Assembly (NCBI GenBank): GCA_964581505.1
Contig: CAZOOR010000057.1
Coordinates: 1-18,153 of the forward strand
Reading direction: 5' to 3'
DNA length: 18,153 nucleotides
Source: CAZOOR01 sp964581505
GTDB taxonomy: Bacteria; Bacteroidota; Ignavibacteria; Kapaibacteriales; UBA2268
The notes under the pieces were generated by a model. That model did no database searches and had not been told where the DNA came from. It saw only the letters and a list, made by a program, of their open reading frames with translations. A program made the position numbers and the translations under genes. This document shows positions 8,205-16,083 of the stretch, in pieces (positions within the stretch are counted from its first letter, which is position 1; every line of letters starts with the position of its first letter).

Positions 8205-8236
8205 ATAAATTGCCGCTAGTAAAAGCGGCAATTTAT
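8205..8236 (-). repeat. Perfect 13-bp inverted repeat between yicC and rqcH (attenuator or terminator stem)
   Basis: ATAAATTGCCGCT at 8205-8217 is exactly complementary to 8224-8236, leaving a six-base loop with five G/C pairs clustered at the loop end. It sits in the 61-base gap after the yicC stop, and its 3' arm ends six bases before the rqcH ATG on the transcript. It lacks a clean run of U after the stem, with only AT-rich bases following. It could be a weak terminator, a processing site or a structure that limits rqcH translation. The repeat is seen directly; its role is inferred. Confidence 0.7.
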
Positions 8237-8259
8237 CAAAATGTTCTTGAATAATGAAC

Positions 8260-9135
8260 TTATTCTATATTTTGCACTTGTTCCCTAATTCTTTCAATCT
8301 CTTCCTTTACCTCAACTACAATATGGGAAATTTCCGCACTATCGGACTTCGAGCCGATTGTATTAATCTCCCTATTCATTTCTTGCAATAGGAAATTCAA
8401 TTTCTGTCCTATTGGCTCGGTAGATTTCATTGTCTCGCGGAAAAATTTAAGATGAGAACGGAGACGAACACATTCTTCGGAAACATCAAGACGATTAGCA
8501 ATTATTGCAATTTCCATCTGAATACGATTCTCATCAAGTTCATCGCTTTCAAATAATTTTGCAATTTTTTCCCGCTGGTTGTCTCTCTCGTCTATGATTC
8601 TTTTTGCACTTAATTTTTCGACTTTATCGACTGCATTGGCTACCTTTCTGAGTCGTTTATTGAAGTCATTATAAATCTCCTGTCCTTCCTGACTTCGCAT
8701 TTTTTCGAGCGCTTTCAATGCTTCACGGAGAGCCTTTTTGGCAAGTCGTCCCTCAATAGCAGAATTATCATCATTTCCTTTTGAACTAAAATGATGAGAT
8801 AGAGCCATTACTTGTTCAAACTTTATGGCTTCGCGGATTTTCAAGTGCTTTTTGAGTGCTTTTAGTTCTTCATAAACAGCAGCAGCGGCTTCTTTATCAA
8901 ATGCAAACTCCTCCTGCAAACCCTGATACTCGAATGTAATATTCAAAGACACACTACCCCGAGACAGAAATGTTTTAATTAATTCTTTCAATTGCAATTC
9001 CATCTGTGATATATTGCGTGGAATTCTAAATTTAATATCAAGATAACGTCCGTTCAGTGATTTAATTTCCACGATTGTTTTTATTCCTTTTTCCGTAGCT
9101 TGGGCTTTGCTAAACCCTGTCATACTTTTGAGCAT
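8260..9135 (-). CDS. YicC-family endoribonuclease
   Basis: This 291-residue protein is the usual length for the YicC/YloC family, whose characterised members are endoribonucleases acting on RNA in the cytoplasm. The family signature MLKSMTGFSKA opens the protein and supports the ATG at 9135. NGRYLDIKFRIPR follows at about 29-41. The conserved C-terminal block includes KLNFLLQEMNREINTIGSKS followed by DSAEISHIVVEVK. The central part is charged and helical. A weak AGAAGAA ribosome binding site lies upstream. In many bacteria gmk follows this gene; here the next gene is rqcH. It lies 39 bases downstream of the binding-protein lipoprotein gene and may be co-transcribed with it, though they seem functionally unrelated. 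Confidence 0.93.
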   Translation of the reverse strand: MLKSMTGFSKAQATEKGIKTIVEIKSLNGRYLDIKFRIPRNISQMELQLKELIKTFLSRGSVSLNITFEYQGLQEEFAFDKEAAAAVYEELKALKKHLKIREAIKFEQVMALSHHFSSKGNDDNSAIEGRLAKKALREALKALEKMRSQEGQEIYNDFNKRLRKVANAVDKVEKLSAKRIIDERDNQREKIAKLFESDELDENRIQMEIAIIANRLDVSEECVRLRSHLKFFRETMKSTEPIGQKLNFLLQEMNREINTIGSKSDSAEISHIVVEVKEEIERIREQVQNIE

Positions 9136-9174
9136 ATTAGTTTCTTCTCTTTGGTTAATTACTTAAATAAAATT

Positions 9175-10422
9175 TTATTTTCTTGTTAATGTTTTAGCTT
9201 TTGTATCATATACAGCGGTTACATACCACTTGTATAGTTTGTTTTCAAATTTTACAGACATAAAATCATAATTTACGTTTATTCTGTCCCCGTTCTCGTC
9301 CAACTCAACTCTGCCATTGATGCCAACATAAGTTCTAAGAACTTCTTTTAATTTACTAATTATTCTATTCACGGGAATAGTATCACCGGTAAGGGACAAT
9401 GTAAGCCCTGATGAATACACCGCATCATAGATTGACAAAGCGTAGTTGTCGGGTTCGTGTTTCAGCTTAATAGCAATTTTCTCCATAAATCCTGCATACT
9501 TATTTTTGTACTTCGGATTCAATCCCATTATAGGGCATTCGAACTTTGTTGATACAGCAACAGGTGCCGCTTTGTCTGATTTTAGCAGCGCACTATTAAA
9601 AGCCAATGCACTTGTTCCGTAAAATTTAATATTGTGTAAACTCGGGTGATATGAAGCATATTGCAGAATATCCTTACCTTCGCCGAAGCTAAGCAAATAA
9701 ACGGCAATTTCTTCATCATTGAAATTCTGTTGCAGTCCGGCAATAGCGGCTTTTACTTTTTGCACAACAGCAGAATAATTAGCATTCACAGGTGAATAGG
9801 TGATGGCTGTTTGCATGGATAGGGGAGAACTTTCGAGCAAATCATATACTTCATTATAGAGGGAATTACCCAAGACATCATTTCTATATACGGGAATGAG
9901 CATTTTCTTATTATCAGCCAACATTATTTTGGCAATTGCTTTTGCCTGCCATTTATCGCAAGGTGCAAAGCGGAATATATTATCATCTTTGATTGCAAGT
10001 TCCGATGCAATTGATGAATGACTAATCAGCAAAATACCTGCAGAATCGGCAATATGCTTTAAGCCTTTTAGTACCGTACTAGTTGTTGGACCTATTACAA
10101 TTTTAATACCGTCCTTCGCAAACTCTCTAAGCATTTGTTTTGCTTTGCTTGAATCCGTGCCACTGTCTTTATATACAGCTTCGATTTTCACTTTAATACT
10201 ACCAAGTGCGAAATACATATTAATATCGCCAATGGCATATTCAACCGCCGCTTTCGATTGCTTTCCATTTTGTTCGGCAGAACCTGTCAATGGAATTAAC
10301 ACGCCTATTTTATAGACCTTTTTATCCGTTGGGTTTGTTGGTTCATTTGTATTATTATCCGAACAAGATATGGCAAATAACGTAATAAAAAATAAAAGTG
10401 TAAGCGTAATAATTTTTTTCAT
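9175..10422 (-). CDS. Lipoprotein, periplasmic binding protein type 1 (Leu/Ile/Val-binding-like)
   Basis: This 415-residue protein has a short lipoprotein signal, MKKIITLTLLFFITLFAISC, with the lipidated Cys at residue 20, then a hydrophilic Asn/Thr linker to about 37. The mature part is a two-lobed type 1 periplasmic binding fold. It opens with YKIGVLIPLTGSAEQNGKQS, continues with a conserved first-lobe segment (KIVIGPTTSTVLKGLKHIAD and ILLISHSSIASEL), and later has NYALSIYDAVYSSGLTL. Homologues bind branched-chain amino acids, amides or other small ligands for ABC uptake. No permease or ATPase gene accompanies it, so it may be an orphan sensor-type or partner-sharing binding protein. The ligand cannot be predicted. 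It follows the CHAT gene after an 85-base gap that could hold its own promoter. Confidence 0.88.
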   Translation of the reverse strand: MKKIITLTLLFFITLFAISCSDNNTNEPTNPTDKKVYKIGVLIPLTGSAEQNGKQSKAAVEYAIGDINMYFALGSIKVKIEAVYKDSGTDSSKAKQMLREFAKDGIKIVIGPTTSTVLKGLKHIADSAGILLISHSSIASELAIKDDNIFRFAPCDKWQAKAIAKIMLADNKKMLIPVYRNDVLGNSLYNEVYDLLESSPLSMQTAITYSPVNANYSAVVQKVKAAIAGLQQNFNDEEIAVYLLSFGEGKDILQYASYHPSLHNIKFYGTSALAFNSALLKSDKAAPVAVSTKFECPIMGLNPKYKNKYAGFMEKIAIKLKHEPDNYALSIYDAVYSSGLTLSLTGDTIPVNRIISKLKEVLRTYVGINGRVELDENGDRINVNYDFMSVKFENKLYKWYVTAVYDTKAKTLTRK

Positions 10423-10461
10423 AGTAACCTGCTATTGATATAAAAAACAAATATAAGAAAA

Positions 10462-10490
10462 ATTATATTCATAGTTGTATGAACTTAATA
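10462..10490 (-). promoter_or_regulatory. Possible promoter for the binding-protein lipoprotein gene
   Basis: On the minus strand TATAAT (10467-10462) is a full -10 match, with TATTAA (10490-10485) 17 bases upstream as a poor -35 (3 of 6). A six-base inverted repeat, TTCATA (10468-10473) and TATGAA (10478-10483), directly abuts the -10 and could be an operator, or a weak terminator stem for the CHAT gene because T-rich sequence follows it. Confidence 0.28.
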
Positions 10491-10507
10491 GTAATAAAGA
10501 ACATTAA

Positions 10508-13330
10508 CTAATTACCGACTGCAATAAAACCACCCCAATAATACGGGTTTTCGTACTGTTTCTTCAATTGCAATTGTGCCAGTCGCAAAGATTGGCTTAT
10601 GCTGTTACCTTCCAGTAAATATGAATAAAACATCGTCATCAAATGACGAGTAGTCCTATCATTGACTTTCCATAAACTCATTACGAGATATTTAACTCCG
10701 GCAATTTGGAATGCTCTTTGCAGACCGTAAACGCCCTCTCCGTTCTTAATTTCACCAAGACCGGTTTCGCAGGCACTCAGCACAAGTAAATCAACATTAT
10801 CGAAAACAAGTGAAGAAGCCTCATAAGCAGTCAATATTCCGTTTTCCATTTCAATACTTTTAAAAGCATCGGAGAATAGAGTATTGGTAGCACCAGCAAA
10901 GAGCAAACCTGAACGCATCATCGGGTCCATAATCGGTTTTTCAATGTCCACACCGAATACCATTTTACTTCTATTGGTAGCAATAGAAGGCATAAAATAA
11001 CCATGAGTAGCCAAATGTAGCATACCTGCATTGTTTATTTGTTTGAAATTATATTCGTCTGCTTGCCTGTCTTGATATATTTTTACTTCCCAATCGTTCT
11101 GTTTGAGCATTGCCGCCACTTCTTCGATTTCCTTTTTAGTACCGGGCAGTTCACTAATCTCCTTCATAGAGTTTTCAATATCCGCCTCGGAAAGTATAGG
11201 ATACTTAGTGTCAATTGTACTGTATGCGGCAAGATCATCTTCGCTCATAGCAAATTTAGGATTACCGAACAGATAAGCAATTTTTGAGTTATACCCTTCT
11301 TGTCTATCATTAACTATATCAGATGTTTTATCAACGATAATTATATTCATATTATCAATAACATAACTACCGTCAGGTCTGAGCAGTGTAGCAACATTTA
11401 TTTTGTTAAATATTCCGTCTTGCGATAGATAAACCGTTTTCTTTCCGGCGATTTTTTTCTCAATAGGCTCCCAGAAAACCGGATATGAATATTTGTCTTC
11501 GATTTGGAAACGAATTGAATTCAGATAATTATTGATATAATGCTTCTCAAGTAAAAATCCATTATCAAGTAAAACAAGAGTCGGCTGATTGCGTGTCTCT
11601 TTTGTGATAATCAATGCGGCATAGAAAGAACTGTCCAACCATTTCTTGTCAAACATATTAACACGAATGATTTCCACGGCGGCTTCGTCGTACTTTAATT
11701 TATTTTGTACATCTTTCCAAGTAATCATATTATTTTCTTTTGCAACACTCCCGTTGGAGAATGCTTTCGAGTGAACCGAAAGCTCTTTTTCCAGAAGATT
11801 TATTTTCTCTTCAATACGCTTCGGAGCAGTGCCGGAGCGTTTTTGTTCGCTGATTGTTTTAGTATAAAGCTTAGACAACTTTTCTTTCAGATGTCTCCAT
11901 TTATTATATTTGGAAATAAGTTCAGGGTCATTGCTTGCCAATATTTCACGCTTGATTTTACGAGACGCATCGAGCAATATCCCTTTTGTAACCTGCCGGA
12001 AATTATACATATCTGCTATTAAGTCGGGCTTTTCCTGACGCCGCGAAAGAACGTACAAATTGTACAGTTCAAAACGCTCTTGAAGTTTGGCATAGAATTT
12101 AGCTTTTTCCGATTCGCTCAACCCCGGAAACACCGTATTTATTTGCTCAATATACAAGTTTACCGCTTTGTGATAATTCTTATCGGAAATATCGTATTTA
12201 TGCAACATATTTTGAATAGCCGCAAGATTATGAACAGCAGTGGCATATTCAAAATGTTGCTCGCCGTAAACCTGTCTCCGCAGTTTTTCAGATATTGTCA
12301 AATACTTTTCAGCCTGCTCCAAATCATCTGTCTGCCAATAAATCAATCCGAGCGAATTGAGACAGGAAGAATACAGAGGATGTCCGTTCCCCATCTTTTC
12401 CTTAACACCGAGCATAATCTTTTGAAGTAAATCTTTTGCCTTGTCGTACTGCTCCGCACTCCAATAATACATAGCAATATTATACATAGAAGTATAATAC
12501 TCAGGGTGATTTTCTCCCTTCACTTGCTTAACAATTGCATTATGCTCTTCGAGCAATTCCTTTGCTTTTATGGCTTTTCCGGTAGCAAGATATACCATTG
12601 CCAACTCCGAGAGTGCTTTTAATGTTCGGCTATCATCTTTACCAAGTTGGGAATTGAATATATCAAAAGCATCTTTCAGTTTATTCTCGGCACGTGAATA
12701 ATTGCCTAATACTTTATACAAAGAACCTAAATTGCTCAAAGTAAGTGCATATCGGAGCGGATTTTGTTTTCGGGTCTTATTTCGGATTTTTAATGCTAAT
12801 AAATAATACTGCTCCGCATCATTATATTTCCCGAGATTAAAACAAACAGTAGCGAGATTATGAGCGGAATTTGCAACAGATGACGCACTATCGCCCAGTG
12901 TACGAATTTTTAAGTCTAAGGCTTCCCGCATAATGGGTTCAGCCTCACGATTTCGCCCCAATTGGGAAAGCACGGAACTAAGATTATTCAATGCTTTGGC
13001 ATAGCTCGGACTGTCCATTCCGTAAGCGGTTTTCTTTGCCTCTTTTTCCAGAGTAAAATAATAGACTGCTTTATAGTATTCGCCTTTAGCAAAATAAATA
13101 TTGCCAATCAGATTGACCGAATTTGCATAAGGTTTGGATTTATTGCCTTCTTTTTTTTGTGCATAGTCGGCGGCTTTCTTTGCATATACTAAGGCATGTT
13201 TATATTGCTTCAATTCAAAAAGCGAATCGGCTGTTTCTATTATCCCGTTCCAAGTTTGCGATAAAGCCGTGCCGCTTAATCCGATGCTCAATACAGATAT
13301 TAGCAATATTATTATACTTTTCATTGCCAT
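10508..13330 (-). CDS. Exported TPR-CHAT domain protein (caspase-like peptidase family)
   Basis: Numbered from the ATG at 13330, this 940-residue protein has a signal peptide (MAMKSIIILLISVLSIGLSG, cleavage near Gln25). About eight TPR units with a kinesin-light-chain-like spacing of roughly 42 residues cover about 65-395 (for example SYAKALNNLSSVLSQLGRNR and YALTLSNLGSLYKVLGNYSR). A Lys/Glu-rich linker follows at about 400-535, then a C-terminal CHAT domain at about 545-940. CHAT domains belong to the caspase/separase clan, and both catalytic positions are present: His776 in HLATHGYF and Cys854 in LVLSACETGLGE. The end PYYWGGFIAVGN is typical. The predicted activity is proteolysis or protein interaction outside the cytoplasm; the target is unknown. 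The ATG at 13342 is an alternative start, but GGGAG sits five bases before 13330. The acyl-CoA dehydrogenase gene is 80 bases upstream. Confidence 0.9.
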   Translation of the reverse strand: MAMKSIIILLISVLSIGLSGTALSQTWNGIIETADSLFELKQYKHALVYAKKAADYAQKKEGNKSKPYANSVNLIGNIYFAKGEYYKAVYYFTLEKEAKKTAYGMDSPSYAKALNNLSSVLSQLGRNREAEPIMREALDLKIRTLGDSASSVANSAHNLATVCFNLGKYNDAEQYYLLALKIRNKTRKQNPLRYALTLSNLGSLYKVLGNYSRAENKLKDAFDIFNSQLGKDDSRTLKALSELAMVYLATGKAIKAKELLEEHNAIVKQVKGENHPEYYTSMYNIAMYYWSAEQYDKAKDLLQKIMLGVKEKMGNGHPLYSSCLNSLGLIYWQTDDLEQAEKYLTISEKLRRQVYGEQHFEYATAVHNLAAIQNMLHKYDISDKNYHKAVNLYIEQINTVFPGLSESEKAKFYAKLQERFELYNLYVLSRRQEKPDLIADMYNFRQVTKGILLDASRKIKREILASNDPELISKYNKWRHLKEKLSKLYTKTISEQKRSGTAPKRIEEKINLLEKELSVHSKAFSNGSVAKENNMITWKDVQNKLKYDEAAVEIIRVNMFDKKWLDSSFYAALIITKETRNQPTLVLLDNGFLLEKHYINNYLNSIRFQIEDKYSYPVFWEPIEKKIAGKKTVYLSQDGIFNKINVATLLRPDGSYVIDNMNIIIVDKTSDIVNDRQEGYNSKIAYLFGNPKFAMSEDDLAAYSTIDTKYPILSEADIENSMKEISELPGTKKEIEEVAAMLKQNDWEVKIYQDRQADEYNFKQINNAGMLHLATHGYFMPSIATNRSKMVFGVDIEKPIMDPMMRSGLLFAGATNTLFSDAFKSIEMENGILTAYEASSLVFDNVDLLVLSACETGLGEIKNGEGVYGLQRAFQIAGVKYLVMSLWKVNDRTTRHLMTMFYSYLLEGNSISQSLRLAQLQLKKQYENPYYWGGFIAVGN

Positions 13331-13335
13331 ACTTA

Positions 13336-13340
13336 CTCCC
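13336..13340 (-). promoter_or_regulatory. Ribosome binding site deciding the CHAT start
   Basis: GGGAG read on the minus strand ends five bases before the ATG at 13330. This favours that start over the upstream in-frame ATG at 13342, which overlaps the GGGAG, and over the ATG at 13324. Confidence 0.55.
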
Positions 13341-13410
13341 ATTATTCTTCTTTCAAATTTAATTGCCTATTCAAAACCGAAATATTTGAAAATTACCGAC
13401 TATAATCAAA

Positions 13411-14559
13411 TTACATATTTTTATTAATTTCTCTTGCAATTACAATATGCTGAATTTCCGATGTTCCTTCGTAAATCTCCGTAACTTTTGCATCACGCAT
13501 CATTCTTTCCACTTCGTATTCGCGTGTATATCCGTATCCACCGAGTATTTGCACTGCATCACGCGTAACTTCATTAGCAACGGTCGTAGCCATAAGTTTG
13601 GCTTCCGATGCCTCGAGAATATGCTTTTGCTTTTTATCTTTGAGTGCGGCGGCTCTATACACCATTAAACGTGCGGCATCTATTTTCATAGACATTTGTG
13701 CGAGTTTGGCACCAATCATCTGATGTTCGATAATAGGCTTGCCAAAAGTCTTGCGTTCTTTGGCATAAGCAACGGCACGCTCGAATGCTCCCTGTGCTAT
13801 CCCGAGTGCCTGTGCGGCTATTCCTATTCTACCGCCGTTCAGTCCTTCCATAGCAATATAAAAGCCTTTTCCAACCTCACCTATTACGTTTTCGTCCGAC
13901 ACTTTTACATTAGTTAGGGCAATTGAAGCAGTATCGCTCGAACGCATACCCATTTTATTTTCCTTTTTCTGAGGTTCAAACCCCTCAGTGCCTCCCTCAA
14001 CCAGAAATGCGGTAATTCCCTTATATCCCTTTTCGGGTGCAGTCTGTGCAAACACAACATATAGCCCTGCATTATGAGCAGTGGAAATCCAGTTTTTCAT
14101 ACCGTTTAGCACCCAGTACCCGTCCTTGTGTTCTGCCAAAGTATTCTGATGTGTGGCGTCCGAACCCGCTTCCGGCTCGCTCAAACAATATGCGCCAATC
14201 GCCTCGCCCGAAGTAAGTAGAGGCAAATACTTTTCTTTAAGCTTATCGCTACCGTATGTTTCTACTATCCAATCTACCAGTGAATTATGAACAGAAACAA
14301 CAATCCCTATGCTTGCATCAACTTTGGATATTTCCTCCATCGCAATACAGAAACTTATCGCATCAAGCCCCGAACCGCCATATTCAGGTGAAGCCATAAA
14401 TCCCATAAAGCCGAGTTCGGCAAATTTCTTAATAATATCTTTCGGAAATACTGCATTTTCATCACGTTCAATTGCAGTCGGTGCAATTTCTTCCTGTGCA
14501 AATTTGCCGACCATTTGTCGGACTTGTTCATTTATTTCCGAGTATTCAAAAGAGAACAT
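13411..14559 (-). CDS. Acyl-CoA dehydrogenase
   Basis: This 382-residue flavoprotein has the typical short/branched-chain acyl-CoA dehydrogenase length and three-part fold. It oxidises an acyl-CoA to the 2-enoyl-CoA and passes electrons from FAD to electron-transfer flavoprotein. Landmarks are AYCLSEPEAGSDA at 123-135, KNWISTAHNAG at 155-165, the FAD/subunit segment KERKTFGKPIIEHQ at 267-280, QILGGYGYTREYEVERMMRD at 337-356 and EIYEGTSEIQ at 361-370, with the likely catalytic base Glu364. Chain-length preference cannot be read. GAGG (14567-14570), which overlaps the TGA of the upstream PrsW gene, serves as its ribosome binding site, so the pair is tightly coupled. The EtfD-like oxidoreductase gene downstream of the divergent promoter region could re-oxidise its ETF partner. 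Confidence 0.95.
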   Translation of the reverse strand: MFSFEYSEINEQVRQMVGKFAQEEIAPTAIERDENAVFPKDIIKKFAELGFMGFMASPEYGGSGLDAISFCIAMEEISKVDASIGIVVSVHNSLVDWIVETYGSDKLKEKYLPLLTSGEAIGAYCLSEPEAGSDATHQNTLAEHKDGYWVLNGMKNWISTAHNAGLYVVFAQTAPEKGYKGITAFLVEGGTEGFEPQKKENKMGMRSSDTASIALTNVKVSDENVIGEVGKGFYIAMEGLNGGRIGIAAQALGIAQGAFERAVAYAKERKTFGKPIIEHQMIGAKLAQMSMKIDAARLMVYRAAALKDKKQKHILEASEAKLMATTVANEVTRDAVQILGGYGYTREYEVERMMRDAKVTEIYEGTSEIQHIVIAREINKNM

Positions 14560-14566
14560 TAGTAAA

Positions 14567-14570
14567 CCTC
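14567..14570 (-). promoter_or_regulatory. Ribosome binding site of the acyl-CoA dehydrogenase, overlapping the PrsW stop
   Basis: GAGG on the minus strand lies seven bases before the ATG at 14559 and shares two bases with the TGA stop (14571-14569) of the upstream gene, indicating translational coupling. Confidence 0.6.
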
Positions 14571-15330
14571 AATAAATATTATTTGTAAAACTTTCATTTT
14601 TTTGATTATAAATTGTATTAAATTCATGCCTTCCCATTTCTCTATCCTCCATAATTGCCAATTTAATCAACTTACGAAGATACAGAAACCCAAATATAAG
14701 AATAAATGGCAAAGCGATAAAAATATATGTAGAAAATCTTGCTCCGGTGAAAACTGTGAAGTCGTAAACTCCATGAATAATCACTGCTTTTTGCAAGCCG
14801 ATAGCAAAAAATTTATGCTCGGCAAACTTTGTCTCCGCAAATTTCGCTTTCCCTATATAGTAGCCCATTATCCCCGCAGTAATTGCATGCAGAGGCAATG
14901 CCGTAAATGCACGTGCTATCGCAGTGGATAGTCCGCCTTCCATTACGTAAAAAATATTCTCTATTGTTGCAAAACCCAGACTTGCTACAACCGCATATAC
15001 AATACCGTCCATAACCTCATCAAAATACGGGTTTGTGTATGCTACTTTTTTGACCGCATAACGTTTTAGCCATTCCTCAATCAATCCTGCAACAATAAAT
15101 GCTCTGGCAAATATTGATAGAATAAGAACGCCACCGGTAAAAGGCTCCAATAGCTGACTCATTATTTTTTCGAGTATTACAGCAGGGATTACAAGTACAA
15201 AACCCCAAAGGAACACTTTTGTAACGAGTTTCTTCGGTTCGGGCTTTGCCTTATCCTGCTTATAGTAGTAGCGAAGCAACCAAAGTGCCGGAACAATTGC
15301 AACAATTAATAATATTAGTTTATCAGGCAT
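14569..15330 (-). CDS. PrsW-family intramembrane metalloprotease
   Basis: This 253-residue inner-membrane protein, numbered from the ATG at 15330, has about seven hydrophobic segments and the family's four conserved blocks. They are GLIEEWLK (Glu85-Glu86, Lys89), FDEVMDGIVYAVVASLGFAT followed by Glu124-Asn125, ALPLHAITAGIMGYYIGKAK with His148, and VIIHGVYDF with His186. The Glu and His residues are the proposed metal and active-site residues. In Bacillus PrsW cleaves the anti-sigma factor RsiW; in other bacteria the substrates are mostly unknown, and no anti-sigma gene is present here. An in-frame TTG at 15336 is an alternative start. The gene begins seven bases after the stop of the outer-membrane-like gene and leads directly into the acyl-CoA dehydrogenase, so the three form an operon. 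The Lys/Asn-rich tail is cytoplasmic-type. Confidence 0.88.
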   Translation of the reverse strand: MPDKLILLIVAIVPALWLLRYYYKQDKAKPEPKKLVTKVFLWGFVLVIPAVILEKIMSQLLEPFTGGVLILSIFARAFIVAGLIEEWLKRYAVKKVAYTNPYFDEVMDGIVYAVVASLGFATIENIFYVMEGGLSTAIARAFTALPLHAITAGIMGYYIGKAKFAETKFAEHKFFAIGLQKAVIIHGVYDFTVFTGARFSTYIFIALPFILIFGFLYLRKLIKLAIMEDREMGRHEFNTIYNQKNESFTNNIY

Positions 15331-15337
15331 AATCAAT

Positions 15338-15955
15338 CTAAAATATCAAAATCCCTATGTTAAAATACATCCCCGTTAAGTCCTTATTAACGTAATCATA
15401 AAATTTCAATCCGCTTGGAACTCTATATCCCGCACCGGCATCAAGCCAAAATTTTGAGAACAAACGCACATCTATTCTTACTCTTGGTTCAAACAAATAG
15501 AACCAATCGTCCGGTGCATAGTTCTGCACAGCAACTAATGCTGTATTTGTATTTGTCGCCCTGGCTAATCCCGCCATAATTCCTACGCTGAGTTTGACAA
15601 TATTAATTGGAAAGTAAGAATAACTGAATTCAAATCCACCGTAATTCAATCTGAGAATATTATCTTCATCTGTATTTTTTCTAAGCATAATATCAGACGA
15701 TAGCAAGGAATAATATTCAAAAGCCACTCCGTATTGTTTGTTAATCAATACACCTAAACCGCTACCAAGTTCTAACTTCAAAGAATTATCAATTACAGGT
15801 ACTTTTACACCTGCATAAAAAATCATTTGGTTATTAATCTGCGACTTTTTTTTGCCATATTCATCATTTGGTACATAGCCGCCCGGATATTCCTGAGCAT
15901 TAAGCAAAGCGGAAATCGTCAGAAAAGTAAGCATTATGATTAATAATTTGCTCAT
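15338..15955 (-). CDS. Small outer-membrane beta-barrel-like protein, function unknown
   Basis: This 205-residue protein has a clear signal peptide (MSKLLIIMLTFLTISALLNA, cleavage before Gln21). The rest alternates hydrophobic and polar residues in short beta strands, for example LKLELGSGLGVLINKQYGVA, FEFSYSYFPINIVKLSVGIM and FWLDAGAGYRVPSG. It ends in NIGILIF, and a C-terminal Phe is typical of barrel proteins assembled into the outer membrane. I do not recognise a named family. It is probably an 8- to 10-strand barrel or porin-like protein, which is inference. It is the first gene of the PrsW/acyl-CoA dehydrogenase operon and has a fair promoter upstream. Confidence 0.8.
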   Translation of the reverse strand: MSKLLIIMLTFLTISALLNAQEYPGGYVPNDEYGKKKSQINNQMIFYAGVKVPVIDNSLKLELGSGLGVLINKQYGVAFEYYSLLSSDIMLRKNTDEDNILRLNYGGFEFSYSYFPINIVKLSVGIMAGLARATNTNTALVAVQNYAPDDWFYLFEPRVRIDVRLFSKFWLDAGAGYRVPSGLKFYDYVNKDLTGMYFNIGILIF

Positions 15956-16083
15956 AATTTGTTGTTTGGGTTAAAAAATATCTTTTTTTGTTGTTTTTTA
16001 ATAATGTTTCAATTAAGTTAAATTTTTTAAAATGGTCATAATCGCATTAGCAATATAACTGGTCAAACAATATAAAAAAAGTT
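15956..16083. other. Divergent promoter region with short direct repeats
   Basis: These 128 AT-rich bases separate two divergent transcription units. They contain two copies of TGGTCA (16033-16038 and 16060-16065) and two of CAATATAA (16051-16058 and 16068-16075). The repeats overlap the minus-strand -35 and -10 elements and also candidate plus-strand -10 sequences CATAAT (16037-16042) and TATAAC (16054-16059). A shared regulator is possible but unproven. Confidence 0.35.
16038..16066 (-). promoter_or_regulatory. Likely promoter of the outer-membrane/PrsW/acyl-CoA dehydrogenase operon
   Basis: On the minus strand TTGACC (16066-16061) is followed by exactly 17 bases and GATTAT (16043-16038), matching 5 and 4 of 6 consensus bases. 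It is the best promoter match in the window. The transcript would have a leader of about 75 bases that is A/T-rich with no obvious ribosome binding site. Confidence 0.45.

Noticed and set aside
8199..8231. Extension of rqcH to the TTG at 8231
   Set aside because: It would add an eleven-residue hydrophobic leader encoded by the inverted repeat; the ATG at 8198 fits the family's N-terminus better.
9165..9180. Perfect 16-base AT-only palindrome AAATAAAATTTTATTT at the end of the lipoprotein gene
   Set aside because: It contains only A and T, overlaps the stop codon and would make a weak stem; expected by chance in this composition.
10508..13330. TPR-CHAT gene as part of a CRISPR-linked (Craspase-like) system
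   Set aside because: No CRISPR repeats or cas genes are present, and the protein has a signal peptide, unlike the cytoplasmic CRISPR partner.
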